A stretch of 64,000 nt of DNA from Avichristensenella sp031550535. GTDB lineage: Bacteria; Bacillota; Clostridia; Christensenellales; Aristaeellaceae. Positions 1 to 8,900 of the stretch are shown in pieces; the stretch's first letter is position 1, and each line of letters starts with the position of its first letter. The notes under the pieces were generated by a model. The model was not told where the DNA came from and did no database searches. It saw only the letters and a list, made by a program, of their open reading frames with translations. Made by a program: the position numbers and the translations under genes. The stretch is from contig JAVBOM010000018.1 in assembly GCA_031550535.1 (NCBI GenBank), positions 62,001 through 126,000 on the forward strand, written 5' to 3'.

Positions 1-69
1 CTGTACGCCGCGCTGTGGGACGCGCAGGCGCGGCACTATGTGGATACGCCGGGGGCGCAGGCGGGGTGA
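1..69 (+). CDS. C-terminal end of an ABC exporter subunit (partial)
   Basis: Only the last 22 codons are present, open from the window edge and ending in TGA. The peptide contains LYAALWDAQARHY, which resembles the extreme C-terminus of ABC-type multidrug/lipid exporters, where the ATPase domain ends in a helix of the form LY..LW.AQ. Everything else of the gene is outside the window. The assignment rests on this short motif alone and is tentative. Confidence 0.45.
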   Translation: MYAALWDAQARHYVDTPGAQAG

Positions 70-563
70 GGGATGCCTGGGGATAAGCCGCGTCGACGCC
101 CTTCGGGTGTAGCGCGCGAAGCGGGCGGATCGCCAGCCCTCCCATGGCCTATGGCCGAACGGAGGGGCGGCGTTCCGCCCGTTTTGTGTCGGAGCCTTTG
201 GGTGGGGCATATGCGGCGCGTCTTGAGTGTGCGCCGTCCCTGCACATGCAGGGAAAGCGCGCATAGCAGGCACACAACAAGCCGTAGGGACGCGCATCGC
301 ACTTCCGCCCTGTCCCGCGTCAATCATGCCGCATGCAGCATGCGTTACGCCGCGATGAAGCAGCCCGCCCGGTATTGGCAACATAAAAAAGAAAGTGGCG
401 CGTGGCCGTCGTGACATCCTCTGCGTATCAGCCACGCCAAGGTTCAACGCCGCTACCACAAAGCATGGAAGGGCAAAACCAACCGTCAATTGGTAAAGAA
501 GAGACCCGGTGTATCGTCGATCCAGACCAGAAACCGCCACCGTGCCTATCGGGCACCCACTCC
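70..563. other. Non-coding stretch with repeat debris
   Basis: About 490 bases without a convincing gene; the open frames here lack ribosome sites and have no recognisable protein. The segment around 284-330 resembles the family D repeat seen near 4090 and 54590 (GTAGGGRCGCGCATCGC core). Around 120-185 there are GC-rich palindromic segments that may be another degraded part of the same family. It separates two convergent genes. Confidence 0.5.
284..330. repeat. Family D repeat, copy 1 (diverged)
   Basis: The core CGTAGGGACGCGCATCGC followed by a CCGCCCTGTCCCGCGT-like tail matches the better-preserved copies at 4083-4135 (reverse) and 54586-54640. Confidence 0.5.
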
Positions 564-3500
564 TCACACGCCGTCCATCGCCTCCCCTTCGTTCCCCCTC
601 CCCATCGCCTCCTCCACCAGCGCGTCCTGCGTCAGCTTCCGCACCTTCCGCGCCCTGTGCCCGGGCATCGCCGGGTCAAACCCGCAAATCTCCCGGTAAT
701 CGCACCAGGCGCACGCGGTCCACGCGTCCAGTTGCGCGGGGTTCGGGGAGATTTCCCCCTGCTCGATCTGTCCGGCGATTTCCTCCGCCATCGACCGGGC
801 GTAGCGCATCAGCGCGTCCAGAGCCCCGGCGTCCAGCGCGCCCGCGCTCTTTTTCACATCCCCGTCCTTCTTGAACAGGTCATTCGCGTTCTCCATCGCG
901 TGCAGCACGCGCACATCCGACAGCACGATGCCCTTCAGGCGCAGTTTTTCCGCCAGCGCCGCCTCGATCGCGGCCACATCGCGGCTGTCCGTCTCCACCA
1001 GCGGATCCTCAAAGCGGGAGTAAAACGCGCCCGCCGCGTGCACGCCCGGGTATGCCGTCAGCGCCGCCGATAAGTACAGCAGCAGTTGGAGCTGTAGCCC
1101 CGCGCCGATCCTGGACGGCTCCAGCTTTGTCGCGCCGGACTTGTAGTCCACCACGCGCAGCCACGTATCGCCATCCTCCTGGTAAAAATCGATGCGGTCG
1201 ATCCGGCCCTTGAGCCACACGGTCCGCCCGTCCGGCAGCGCGAGCGAAACGGGCGGCAGCGGGTCGCCCGGGCCGAACCGCGCCTCAATGACGCCCGTGC
1301 GGAACGCGCCCCGGCGAAGCTGGTCCGCGTATGTCCAGGCCGCGCGGCGCGCGACGCGGCAGAGCGAATCGCCCGTGGCGCGCAGCATCGCGTTGTCGTC
1401 CAGCGGCCTGCCCTCCCACTCGGCGGTGAGCGGCGCGAGCACGCTGTCCATCAGCGCGTCGCTCTCCTCGCGGGTGATTTCGGGCCAGTTCGGCGCTTTC
1501 GCCGCGAGCTTGGCATACCCCTCGATGGCGCGGTGGTAGAACGTGCCGGACTCGTCGCTGCGAATCTCAAACGCCCGGCGCGGCTTTGGCCGGAGGCCGT
1601 GCGCGACAAAGTGCTGGTATGGGCAGTTCGCGAACGCCTCCAGGCGGGAGATGCTCGCGTCGCCCAGCGCGTACAGCGCGCGCGCCGTGCGCCTGGGGAG
1701 CGGAGCCGTGCCGCCGCGCGACTCAAACGCGCGCAGCACCCGTTCCGCCTGGGCGCGCGTTTCCGGCGCGCGCAGCAGGAAGGCCGCCGCTTCCGCCGCG
1801 TCGCCCGTCAGCTCGCCCTTGTCCGCGGCGGCGCGGAGCGCGGGGCCCAGCGCGTCCAGCGCCGTGCCGGGCGAGTGCCACGCCACGACATCCTGCCCCG
1901 TGCCGCTGCCGCGCTCTGTAAGGTCCGGGAACACGCGGCGCAGCAGCTTCAGCACCGTCGCGGGCCGCTGCGCCTCGCCGCCTGCCCCCGCGTGCGCGTG
2001 GCTGATGAACAGCCGCTCGGACGGCGCGGCCAGCGTATCCAGCAGGTTGATCTGCATGAGCTGCGACAGCGCGTCGCCGCGCAGGCCGAACGCGGCGTCC
2101 GCATGCGCCACGGTGCGCTCGATCTCCGCGTCCGATAGCAGCGATTCCTCCGTCACCCGCAGCACGCCGTCCACCATGCCCAGCAGGAACAGCAGGCGGC
2201 AACCCTCGCCGATCTTCAGGTGCCCAAGCTGGCCCACCTGCACCACGCCCGGCGTGGCGGGGATGGCCCCAAGCTCGGATTCGGCCAGCCCGGCCTCGAT
2301 CACCTGCGCCAGATCGCCCATGGGCAGGCGTTTGTTAGGGTGGCGGCGCGGATTCGAAGAATCGGGCGCCATAGAGGGATTCCGCAAGGAATCCCCTCCG
2401 TTCAGCAGCGCGTGAAGCTGGTCCAGCGTTTCCAGCATCAGCCGCCACGCCTGCGCGCAGTCCGCCGCCTCGGTGCGCAGCCCGCGCGCCAGCAGCGTTT
2501 GCTGCCATTCGTCCAGCGTTCGGTACGCGCCCACGTCCTCCAGCAGCCCGAACGCCGCCGAAAGCGTCCCCGTAGCGTCCTTCGCCTCGCGCAGACGCCC
2601 TTGCAGCGTTTCCAGCGGGGCGACGAACGCGGCGCGCAGCGCCTCGATCTCCATATCGGAGGCAGGCTTGCGCCACTTTGCGCCGCGCAGCCCGTTTTCG
2701 ATCGCGTAGTTCTCTAGCCGCTCCACGCCGTCCCGGTCCAGGCCGCAGAACCCGCCTTTCAGCCAGTCGATGGCGTCCTCCGCGCGCCACCCGCGCGTGA
2801 CGCAGCGGAGCGCGGCCAGCCACGCGCGCGGCAGCGGGTGCGACAACGCGGGTCGCTTGCGCGACAGGTGAAACGGAATGCCGCTGCGGCCGAACGCGGC
2901 GTGCACCGCGCCCGCGTAGGATTCCGCGTCGCCCAGCACGACCACCATCTCCGAAAAGGGCATGCCGGCGCGGGCATACGTGCGCATCGCGGAGGCCGCG
3001 CGCATCGCCTCGTCATACGGCGTAGCGGCCGCCCAGAGCGTGATGCCCTTGGGTTCGCCGTGGAATGGTTCGGGCGGGATGGCGAACAGCTCGCGCTCCA
3101 AATGCTGTATTTCAGGCACGGTATCCAGCGGCGCGGTGATGTGCTCCCGATCCCAGCGCATCGCCTCGGCATCGAAAAAGCGCGCCAGCCGCGCCAGCGT
3201 ATCCCGCGCCGGGGTGAAAGCCAGGCCGTCGCGCGCCGCCGCGTCCTCCAGCGTCAGCGCGAGCCGCACGGACACGCACAGCCGCGCCATCACGGCGATT
3301 TGCCGAAGGAACTGCGGTGAGATAAGGTCAAACCCGTAGATCCACACCCGCGTGCCCGCGAATACTCCGCTGTCCGGCATGCGGGCGAGCAGCGCGTTCT
3401 GCACGTCCTCGCCATCCAAAAACGCGCCCGACAGCCGCTCCTCGTACCGCTGGTAAATCAGCGCGAGGTCGGCCAGCTTGTGCCCGAGCGCGTCGCCCGG

Positions 3501-3932
3501 CGCGAGCGACGCCGCCAGCGCCGCGACTTCCTCCGGCGCCATGCCCGCGCGCTTCAGGTCGCCGATGCTCTGCGCGAGCCGGTCCGTGAAGCCGCGCCGG
3601 CCCACCGCGCCGCCGTAGTAGCGCAGCTCCTTGCGTGCGCCGCGCAGCACGTCCAGCAGCACCATGGCCTTGCCGCGCGCGTCCACCCGCACCCGCTGCG
3701 GGCTGCCCGCCAGCGCGAACACCCGCGTCAGCAGGCGGGACGGCGACAGCACCTCGATGGTGAGCAGGCCGGGCAGGTTCAGCCGGTCGATCAGGTCCAG
3801 TTCCGCCTGCAGCGTGTACTGGTCCGGGGTGATGACGAGCAGCTTTTCCGCGCCCGCGGCGTGCGCTTCGCCGACCTCCGCGAGCACGCGGGGCCACAGG
3901 CGGCGGCTTCTGCCGGTGAGCACGGTGAGCAT
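564..3932 (-). CDS. addB: ATP-dependent helicase/deoxyribonuclease subunit B (AddB)
   Basis: AddB works with AddA in double-strand-break resection and recombination. The protein has 1122 residues, close to the usual length of about 1150. Near the C-terminus are the nuclease motif VVDYKSG and the cysteine pattern of the AddB iron-sulfur cluster (one Cys in ANCPYQHF, then CAWCDYREIC). The start at 3932 is supported by AGGAGGTG just upstream; the frame continues 128 codons further but without support. Two oddities: the N-terminal Walker A, normally GRSGSGKT, reads GRSRRLWP, so the nucleotide-binding lysine is lost; and residues about 512-531 are encoded by a family A repeat inserted in frame. 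addA is not in the window. Confidence 0.93.
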   Translation of the reverse strand: MLTVLTGRSRRLWPRVLAEVGEAHAAGAEKLLVITPDQYTLQAELDLIDRLNLPGLLTIEVLSPSRLLTRVFALAGSPQRVRVDARGKAMVLLDVLRGARKELRYYGGAVGRRGFTDRLAQSIGDLKRAGMAPEEVAALAASLAPGDALGHKLADLALIYQRYEERLSGAFLDGEDVQNALLARMPDSGVFAGTRVWIYGFDLISPQFLRQIAVMARLCVSVRLALTLEDAAARDGLAFTPARDTLARLARFFDAEAMRWDREHITAPLDTVPEIQHLERELFAIPPEPFHGEPKGITLWAAATPYDEAMRAASAMRTYARAGMPFSEMVVVLGDAESYAGAVHAAFGRSGIPFHLSRKRPALSHPLPRAWLAALRCVTRGWRAEDAIDWLKGGFCGLDRDGVERLENYAIENGLRGAKWRKPASDMEIEALRAAFVAPLETLQGRLREAKDATGTLSAAFGLLEDVGAYRTLDEWQQTLLARGLRTEAADCAQAWRLMLETLDQLHALLNGGDSLRNPSMAPDSSNPRRHPNKRLPMGDLAQVIEAGLAESELGAIPATPGVVQVGQLGHLKIGEGCRLLFLLGMVDGVLRVTEESLLSDAEIERTVAHADAAFGLRGDALSQLMQINLLDTLAAPSERLFISHAHAGAGGEAQRPATVLKLLRRVFPDLTERGSGTGQDVVAWHSPGTALDALGPALRAAADKGELTGDAAEAAAFLLRAPETRAQAERVLRAFESRGGTAPLPRRTARALYALGDASISRLEAFANCPYQHFVAHGLRPKPRRAFEIRSDESGTFYHRAIEGYAKLAAKAPNWPEITREESDALMDSVLAPLTAEWEGRPLDDNAMLRATGDSLCRVARRAAWTYADQLRRGAFRTGVIEARFGPGDPLPPVSLALPDGRTVWLKGRIDRIDFYQEDGDTWLRVVDYKSGATKLEPSRIGAGLQLQLLLYLSAALTAYPGVHAAGAFYSRFEDPLVETDSRDVAAIEAALAEKLRLKGIVLSDVRVLHAMENANDLFKKDGDVKKSAGALDAGALDALMRYARSMAEEIAGQIEQGEISPNPAQLDAWTACAWCDYREICGFDPAMPGHRARKVRKLTQDALVEEAMGRGNEGEAMDGV
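2342..2399 (-). repeat. Family A double-hairpin repeat inside addB
   Basis: This full-length copy lies within the addB reading frame and is translated as about 20 residues (DSLRNPSMAPDSSNPRRH). It has the hairpin arms GATT/AATC flanked by GGCGC/GCGCC, and GGATTCC/GGAATCC with a GCAA loop. In the mRNA the element reads hairpin 2 then hairpin 1, the orientation shared by all genic copies. Confidence 0.9.
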
Positions 3933-4350
3933 GGGGCACCTCCTGGGGATAGTGATGGAAGATATGACAATTGGGTGGTGGGCAAAAGATTGGCGCGCGG
4001 TGACGGTGTGCAAGCGAATGAAGCCCGGGGTGGCTGAGGGATGCGGGTAGGGTGATCGTGGGGGGGTGGAGCGCCGCGACTGTTTGCCATGTCGTTGCGG
4101 CAAGGCGGACGCGCGATGCGCGCCCCTGCAGCCTGTCGCGCGGCCCACGCATTTCTCCAGCATCCGCAGGGGCGGGTGGTTGGGTGTTGTCGTGCCGCCC
4201 GATTGCCCTACAAGCGCGGCGGCGCTCCGGTTCATTGACCGTCCGCGCCCGTCTGTCATGCGGACGTAGGCAGGCGCGCTTTCGTGACCGCTGACGCACC
4301 GGCCGCACACCCCCACCGCAGCGACACGGGAATCTCCACTCCATCATTGC
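3933..4350. other. Non-coding stretch upstream of addB
   Basis: About 420 bases holding the addB ribosome site (3937-3944), no supported gene, and a family D repeat at roughly 4083-4135. I could not pick a convincing addB promoter. Confidence 0.5.
4083..4135 (-). repeat. Family D repeat, copy 2
   Basis: On the minus strand this reads GGGGCGCGCATCGCGCGTCC in a longer imperfect palindrome. It matches the copy between kamA and kamD at 54586-54640. Confidence 0.6.
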
Positions 4351-5265
4351 CTATTGACCCCGGTCGCCGCCCCCCGGCACCCCCGTCTCGTCCCAAGCCG
4401 GGATCATCTCCGTCCCGCTTGCGCCCAGATCCTGCACATACCCCGGGAACCCCAGTGCCGCCATCTGCGCACGCACGCGCCGGTATTCCTTCGCGGTCAC
4501 CGCCCTGTCCAGCCCAGGAATCCCCTTCGCCGCGCCGTAGGGCGTGTACTGGCCCATCAGGCTCACCGGCACATCGTCCGGCAGCGCGTCCCGGAGCATC
4601 GCGAGCGCCCGCATGGACGCGCCGGTCAGGCCCGGCAGCACCAGATGGCGCACGATCGTGCCGCGCGTCAGCATGCCGTCCGCGTCAAACACACACGGCC
4701 CGGTCTGCCGCCGCATCTCCCGGATGGCGGCCAGCGCCACCTCGGGATAATCGGGCGCATTCGCGCACAGCCGCGCCGTTTCCGCGTCCGCGTACTTGAA
4801 GTCCGGCAGATACACGTCCACCAGCCCGGAAAGCATCTCAAGCGTCTCCGGCGATTCGTACCCGCCGCAGTTGTACACGACCGGAATGCCGGGTGGGAAG
4901 CGGCGCAACGCCTCGGCCACGGCCGGGGCGAAGTGCGTCGCCGTGACCAGGTTGATGTTGTGCGCGCCCTGGTCGCGCAGCGACGCGAACACGCCGCCCA
5001 GCGCCTCGATTGATAGCGGCTGCCCCACGGCGTGTCCCCGGCTGATCGCGGCGTTCTGGCAGAACACGCAGTGCAGCGCGCACCCGGCGAAGAACACCGT
5101 GCCGCTGCCTTGTTCGCCGGTAATGCACGGCTCCTCCCCAAAGTGCAGCGCCGCGCGCGCGACGACGGACAGCGTGCCCATGCCGCACACGCCCTCGCCG
5201 CGCAGCGGCTCCCGCACAGCGCCGCAGCGGCGGGGGCAGATCGAGCAGGCGGGTATCGCGGTCAC
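4351..5265 (-). CDS. Radical SAM protein, PflX/COG1313 family
   Basis: The 304-residue protein resembles pyruvate-formate-lyase activating enzymes. The radical SAM cluster motif is CALHCVFC (residues about 57-64), and an N-terminal cysteine set (CSICPRRC...GVCG) is typical of the PflX subgroup. The substrate of this subgroup is not established. The start is a GTG overlapping the stop of the HD-domain gene (GTGA), so the two are translationally coupled, downstream of maltose phosphorylase and beta-phosphoglucomutase. The link to maltose metabolism may only be operon hitch-hiking. Confidence 0.82.
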   Translation of the reverse strand: MTAIPACSICPRRCGAVREPLRGEGVCGMGTLSVVARAALHFGEEPCITGEQGSGTVFFAGCALHCVFCQNAAISRGHAVGQPLSIEALGGVFASLRDQGAHNINLVTATHFAPAVAEALRRFPPGIPVVYNCGGYESPETLEMLSGLVDVYLPDFKYADAETARLCANAPDYPEVALAAIREMRRQTGPCVFDADGMLTRGTIVRHLVLPGLTGASMRALAMLRDALPDDVPVSLMGQYTPYGAAKGIPGLDRAVTAKEYRRVRAQMAALGFPGYVQDLGASGTEMIPAWDETGVPGGGDRGQ

Positions 5266-5828
5266 GCCTGTGCCTGCTCCAATTCCCGCATAGCCAGAAT
5301 GGTCTTGTCCATCAGCGTTTCCAGCGGCCAGCCCAGCATGTCCGCACCGCGTTGAATCGTCTCCCGCGAGCAGCCCGCCGCGAAGCTCGGCGATTTGAAC
5401 TTCTTCATCAGGGACTTGACCGTAAGGTCCATCGCGCTGCCGGATGGCCGCATCTTCACCGCCGCGCCGATCAGCCCGGTCAATTCGTCCACGGCGTACA
5501 GCACCTTTTCCATCGGGAGCTTCGGTTCCACATCCCCGCCTGTCATGCCCCAGCCATGGCTGACAATGGCGTCCAGCATCGCGGGGTCGATGTCCTTTGG
5601 CGCGAGCATCTCCCGCACGGCCACGCAGTGCCGCTCCGGGTACTGCTCAAAGTCCAGGTCGTGCAGCAGCCCGACCGTGGCCCAGAAGTCCTCGCGGTCC
5701 GGGTCGATCTCGCGCGCGAACACGCGCAGCACAAAGGAAACCGTCTCGCCATGGCTCATGTGGAACGCCTCGCGGTTGTATTCCGCCAGGAGCGCGTGCG
5801 CTTCATCATACGTAGGTATCCAGCTCAT
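5262..5828 (-). CDS. HD-domain metal-dependent phosphohydrolase
   Basis: The 188-residue protein carries an HD pair in GLLHDLDFEQYPERH (residues about 49-63), preceded by a conserved His (HMSHGET) and followed by IVSHGWG, the usual metal-ligand set of small HD hydrolases. Such proteins hydrolyse phosphate esters or nucleotides, and the substrate cannot be read from sequence. It overlaps pgmB upstream (ATGA) and the radical SAM gene downstream, placing it inside the maltose operon. Confidence 0.8.
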   Translation of the reverse strand: MSWIPTYDEAHALLAEYNREAFHMSHGETVSFVLRVFAREIDPDREDFWATVGLLHDLDFEQYPERHCVAVREMLAPKDIDPAMLDAIVSHGWGMTGGDVEPKLPMEKVLYAVDELTGLIGAAVKMRPSGSAMDLTVKSLMKKFKSPSFAAGCSRETIQRGADMLGWPLETLMDKTILAMRELEQAQA

Positions 5829-6469
5829 TCGGGCAGCCCTTCTTTCGGTATCGCATTCAGTCCCGGATAAATCCAGTCGTATCCGCCAAGGTCCTCCGGC
5901 CGGCCGATGGCGCAGCAGCGCATGCCGCCCGCCTTCGCGGCCTCGATGCCCGCCTGCGCGTCCTCAAACACCACGCAGTCCGCGGGCGCAATGCCCAGCA
6001 TTTCCGCCGCCTTGACGAACACCTCGGGGTCCGGCTTGGCGCGGGTCACCACCGTGCCGTCGGACACGGCGTCAAACAGGCCGCCGATGCCGGTGCGCTC
6101 AAGCACGAGGCCGCAGTTCTTGCTCGCGGAGCCGATGGCGCAGCGCACGCCCGCCGCGCGCACGCCTTCCACATACGCGCGCGCGCCCGGCAACACATCG
6201 TCCGGCGTCATGGTGCCCACCATGTCGACGTACCAACCGTTTTTCAGCGCCATGCCGCGCTCAAACTCGGCCTCCGGCAGCGTCACGCCAGCCATCTGGC
6301 ACAGGATTTTCATGCACGCCACGCGGTTGACGCCTTTGAACTGCTCGTTGTCCGCCTCCGTGAAGTCCATATGGAACCACTCGTCCGCCAACCGCTTCCA
6401 GGCCAGGTAATGGAATTTCGCGGTATCCACCAGCACGCCGTCCAGGTCAAAGATCATTCCCCGTATCAA
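5825..6469 (-). CDS. pgmB: Beta-phosphoglucomutase
   Basis: This HAD-superfamily enzyme converts beta-glucose 1-phosphate to glucose 6-phosphate in the cytoplasm. The N-terminal FDLDGVLVDT holds the nucleophile and general acid/base aspartates, and the C-terminal VVFEDAQAG motif binds Mg2+. Its 214 residues fit the family. The start is TTG at 6469, preceded by AAGGAGG at 7 bases; the next in-frame ATG (12 bases on) lacks such a site. That ribosome site overlaps the stop of the upstream phosphorylase gene, so the two are coupled, as expected for enzymes in series. Confidence 0.92.
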   Translation of the reverse strand: MIRGMIFDLDGVLVDTAKFHYLAWKRLADEWFHMDFTEADNEQFKGVNRVACMKILCQMAGVTLPEAEFERGMALKNGWYVDMVGTMTPDDVLPGARAYVEGVRAAGVRCAIGSASKNCGLVLERTGIGGLFDAVSDGTVVTRAKPDPEVFVKAAEMLGIAPADCVVFEDAQAGIEAAKAGGMRCCAIGRPEDLGGYDWIYPGLNAIPKEGLPE

Positions 6470-6482
6470 GCTGATGCCTCCT

Positions 6483-8768
6483 TCAATTTGAGCTTTGGTT
6501 TTTTAACGCGATACGCCGCGCCTTGCCCGGCTGTAGCGTGATGTACTGGTCGTACACCTGCATCATGATCGGTGCGCCCGTGCGCAGCGCAATCTCCATC
6601 CGGCCGTCCTTCACCTCAAAATCGATCACGCGGGCCTGGATGCGAATTTTGAACGCGAAGGAGCGGAACGCGGGCGGCACGCTCGGCTGGAGCTCCAAGT
6701 GCCCACGCTCCGTGCGCAGGCCCGCAAAGCCTTTCACCAGCGCCATCCAGCTTCCGCACATGGACGTGATGTGCAGGCCGTCCTCGGTGTCGTTGTTCAC
6801 GTTGTCCAGGTCCAGGCGCGCGGTGCGGCGATACATCTCCTCCGCCTTGTCATACAGCCCCAGGTCAGCGGCCAGAATAGCGTGCACGCACGGCGACAGG
6901 CTGCTCTCGTGCACGGTGAGCGGCTCGTAGAACGCGAAGTTGCGCCAGGTCGTCTCCCGGTCGAACAGATGGCGCAGGCAGTACAGTCCCTGCAGCACGT
7001 CCGCCTGCTTGATGTAGCAGGAGCGCAGGATGCGGTCCCAGGACCAGCGCTGGCTGATGGGCCGTTCCTTCGGGTCCAGCGCGGCGGCGGGGACGATCTC
7101 CTTGTCTAAAAAACCGTCCTGCTGCAAAAAGACACCGAGCTTCTTGTCCTCCGGCAGGTACATTTTTTTCGCCACGCGCTCAAACCGCTGAATCTCCCGC
7201 TCCGACCCGCCGAAGGGCTTCAGCGCGGGGAACCCGATCACCGTGCGGACATAGTGCGCCGTCTGTTCCAGGCAGAACTTGGCCATGCGGTTGGTATACC
7301 AGTTGTTGTTGACGTTGTTTTCGTATTCGTTCGGCCCGGTAACGCCCAGAATCATGTAGCAGCGCTTTTTGTCGCTGTACGCGGTGCGGCCGATAAAGTA
7401 GCGGCAGATTTCCAGCATGACCGGGAGGCCGTACTCGCGCAGGAATTGCGTATCCATGGTGTACGTATAGCGCATAAAGATGGCGTAAAAAATGGCGGCG
7501 TTCCGGTGGATTTCCTCAAACGTGATTTCCCATTCGTTGTGGCACTCCTCGCCCGTGAACGTGACCATGGGGTACAGCGCGCCCTCGCAGCCCAGCTTTT
7601 TCGCGTTCTCGCACGCCTTTTGCAGGTGCAGGAAGCGGTAATGCAGCAGACTTTTTCCGGCTGATTCGTCCATGACGGACAGGATCATCGGCAGGCAGAA
7701 CATTTCTGTGTCCCAGTAGGTCGCGCCGCCGTATTTTTCGCCCGTGAACCCCTTGGGGCCGATGTTCAGCCGGGGGTCCGCGCCGTCGTAGGTACAGAGC
7801 ATCTGGAACAGGTTGAAGCGGATGCCCTGTTGCGCACCGTCGTCCCCGTCGATGCGGACATCCATGGCGTCCCAGCGGGCGCGCCACGCCGCGCGCTGCT
7901 CCGCGCGCAGGGTGTCATATCCCTTGGCCGCCGCGCCGGAAAGCGTGTCCAGCACGTGCGCGCGCAGCGCCGCGTCGCCGGAGTGGTTGCGGGACGTATC
8001 CACGCAGGCGAGCTTGGCCAGCTCCACGGTTTCACCGGCGGCGGCATCCCGCTCCATGGACGCGCACACGCGTCCGCTCTGCGCGGCGTGGTTCTCCGCC
8101 CCTTCCGCGCGCATGGCCGCACATGCGGTAAAGCGCGGCGCGCCAAACGGGTTTTCCCGGGTACGCGCCATCACATAGGCGGCTTCCCCGTCCTGGCCCT
8201 GCGCCGTGTTCTCCCAGAATGTGTCGCCGTAGTTGCTGTCCTCGTTGCGCACGTTCGCATCCAGCGCGGGCGAAAGCCGCACCCTGGCGGCAAAGGCGGG
8301 CGTGACGCGGTAACGGATGGCCAGCAGCTCCTTTTGAACGATGGAAAGAAACCGCTCCGCCTCAATGGTGACGGTGCCTTCGCGAAGCTGCACCTCGGCG
8401 CGGCGCAGCAGCAGCCCGTGCTCCATGTCCAGCTCGCGGTAAAACGCGTTCACCGGCAGCGCCGCAAGGTCTATCGGCGTGCCGTTCACCGTAACGCCGA
8501 TTTCCAAGAGGTTCACGGCGTTGATGACCTTGCCGAAGTACTCCGGATAGCCTACCTTCCACCACCCCACGCGCGTCTTATCCGGAAACCAGACGCCCGC
8601 AAGGTACGTGCCCCGATGACAATCCCCGCTGTACGCCTCCTCAAAATTGCCGCGCATGCCCATGTGTGCGTTGCCCGTGGAGGTGAGCGATTCCGCCAGG
8701 CGCATATCCTCCCGGTGCAGCGTCGTTTCCACCAGCTTCCAGGGATGAATGTCAAACAGCGTCTTCAT
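6483..8768 (-). CDS. Maltose phosphorylase-type GH65 enzyme
   Basis: GH65 phosphorylases split alpha-glucosides with phosphate to release beta-glucose 1-phosphate. The 761-residue length fits, and VTGPNEYENNVNNNWYTN around the catalytic Glu is the form I associate with maltose phosphorylases rather than kojibiose or trehalose enzymes. PgmB directly downstream takes the product to glucose 6-phosphate. Specificity for maltose is inferred from this motif and context; a nigerose or trehalose enzyme is the main alternative. Upstream there is a TATAAT-like -10 at about 8810 without a clear -35. Confidence 0.88.
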   Translation of the reverse strand: MKTLFDIHPWKLVETTLHREDMRLAESLTSTGNAHMGMRGNFEEAYSGDCHRGTYLAGVWFPDKTRVGWWKVGYPEYFGKVINAVNLLEIGVTVNGTPIDLAALPVNAFYRELDMEHGLLLRRAEVQLREGTVTIEAERFLSIVQKELLAIRYRVTPAFAARVRLSPALDANVRNEDSNYGDTFWENTAQGQDGEAAYVMARTRENPFGAPRFTACAAMRAEGAENHAAQSGRVCASMERDAAAGETVELAKLACVDTSRNHSGDAALRAHVLDTLSGAAAKGYDTLRAEQRAAWRARWDAMDVRIDGDDGAQQGIRFNLFQMLCTYDGADPRLNIGPKGFTGEKYGGATYWDTEMFCLPMILSVMDESAGKSLLHYRFLHLQKACENAKKLGCEGALYPMVTFTGEECHNEWEITFEEIHRNAAIFYAIFMRYTYTMDTQFLREYGLPVMLEICRYFIGRTAYSDKKRCYMILGVTGPNEYENNVNNNWYTNRMAKFCLEQTAHYVRTVIGFPALKPFGGSEREIQRFERVAKKMYLPEDKKLGVFLQQDGFLDKEIVPAAALDPKERPISQRWSWDRILRSCYIKQADVLQGLYCLRHLFDRETTWRNFAFYEPLTVHESSLSPCVHAILAADLGLYDKAEEMYRRTARLDLDNVNNDTEDGLHITSMCGSWMALVKGFAGLRTERGHLELQPSVPPAFRSFAFKIRIQARVIDFEVKDGRMEIALRTGAPIMMQVYDQYITLQPGKARRIALKNQSSN

Positions 8769-8847
8769 GCGCCCGCCCCTTTACAGAAAAGAAATCTTTG
8801 CCGCCAATTATATCATATAGCGGCGGCTCGGGCAAAGAAAAGAGCAC

Positions 8848-8887
8848 AAAAAAGGCGGCGAAAGCAACTGCCTTCGCCGTCTTTTTT
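8848..8887 (-). terminator. Rho-independent terminator, probably bidirectional
   Basis: A GC-rich stem (GGCGAAGG...CTTTCGCC with a short GTT-centred loop) is flanked by A/T runs on both sides. On the minus strand it follows the SH3-domain gene and separates it from the maltose operon. Confidence 0.8.
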
Positions 8888-8900
8888 GAAATGCTTTGCT

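Noticed and set aside
3933..4316. N-terminal 128-codon extension of the addB frame
   Set aside because: The start at 3932 has a strong ribosome site and matches the family N-terminus; the extension runs through a family D repeat.
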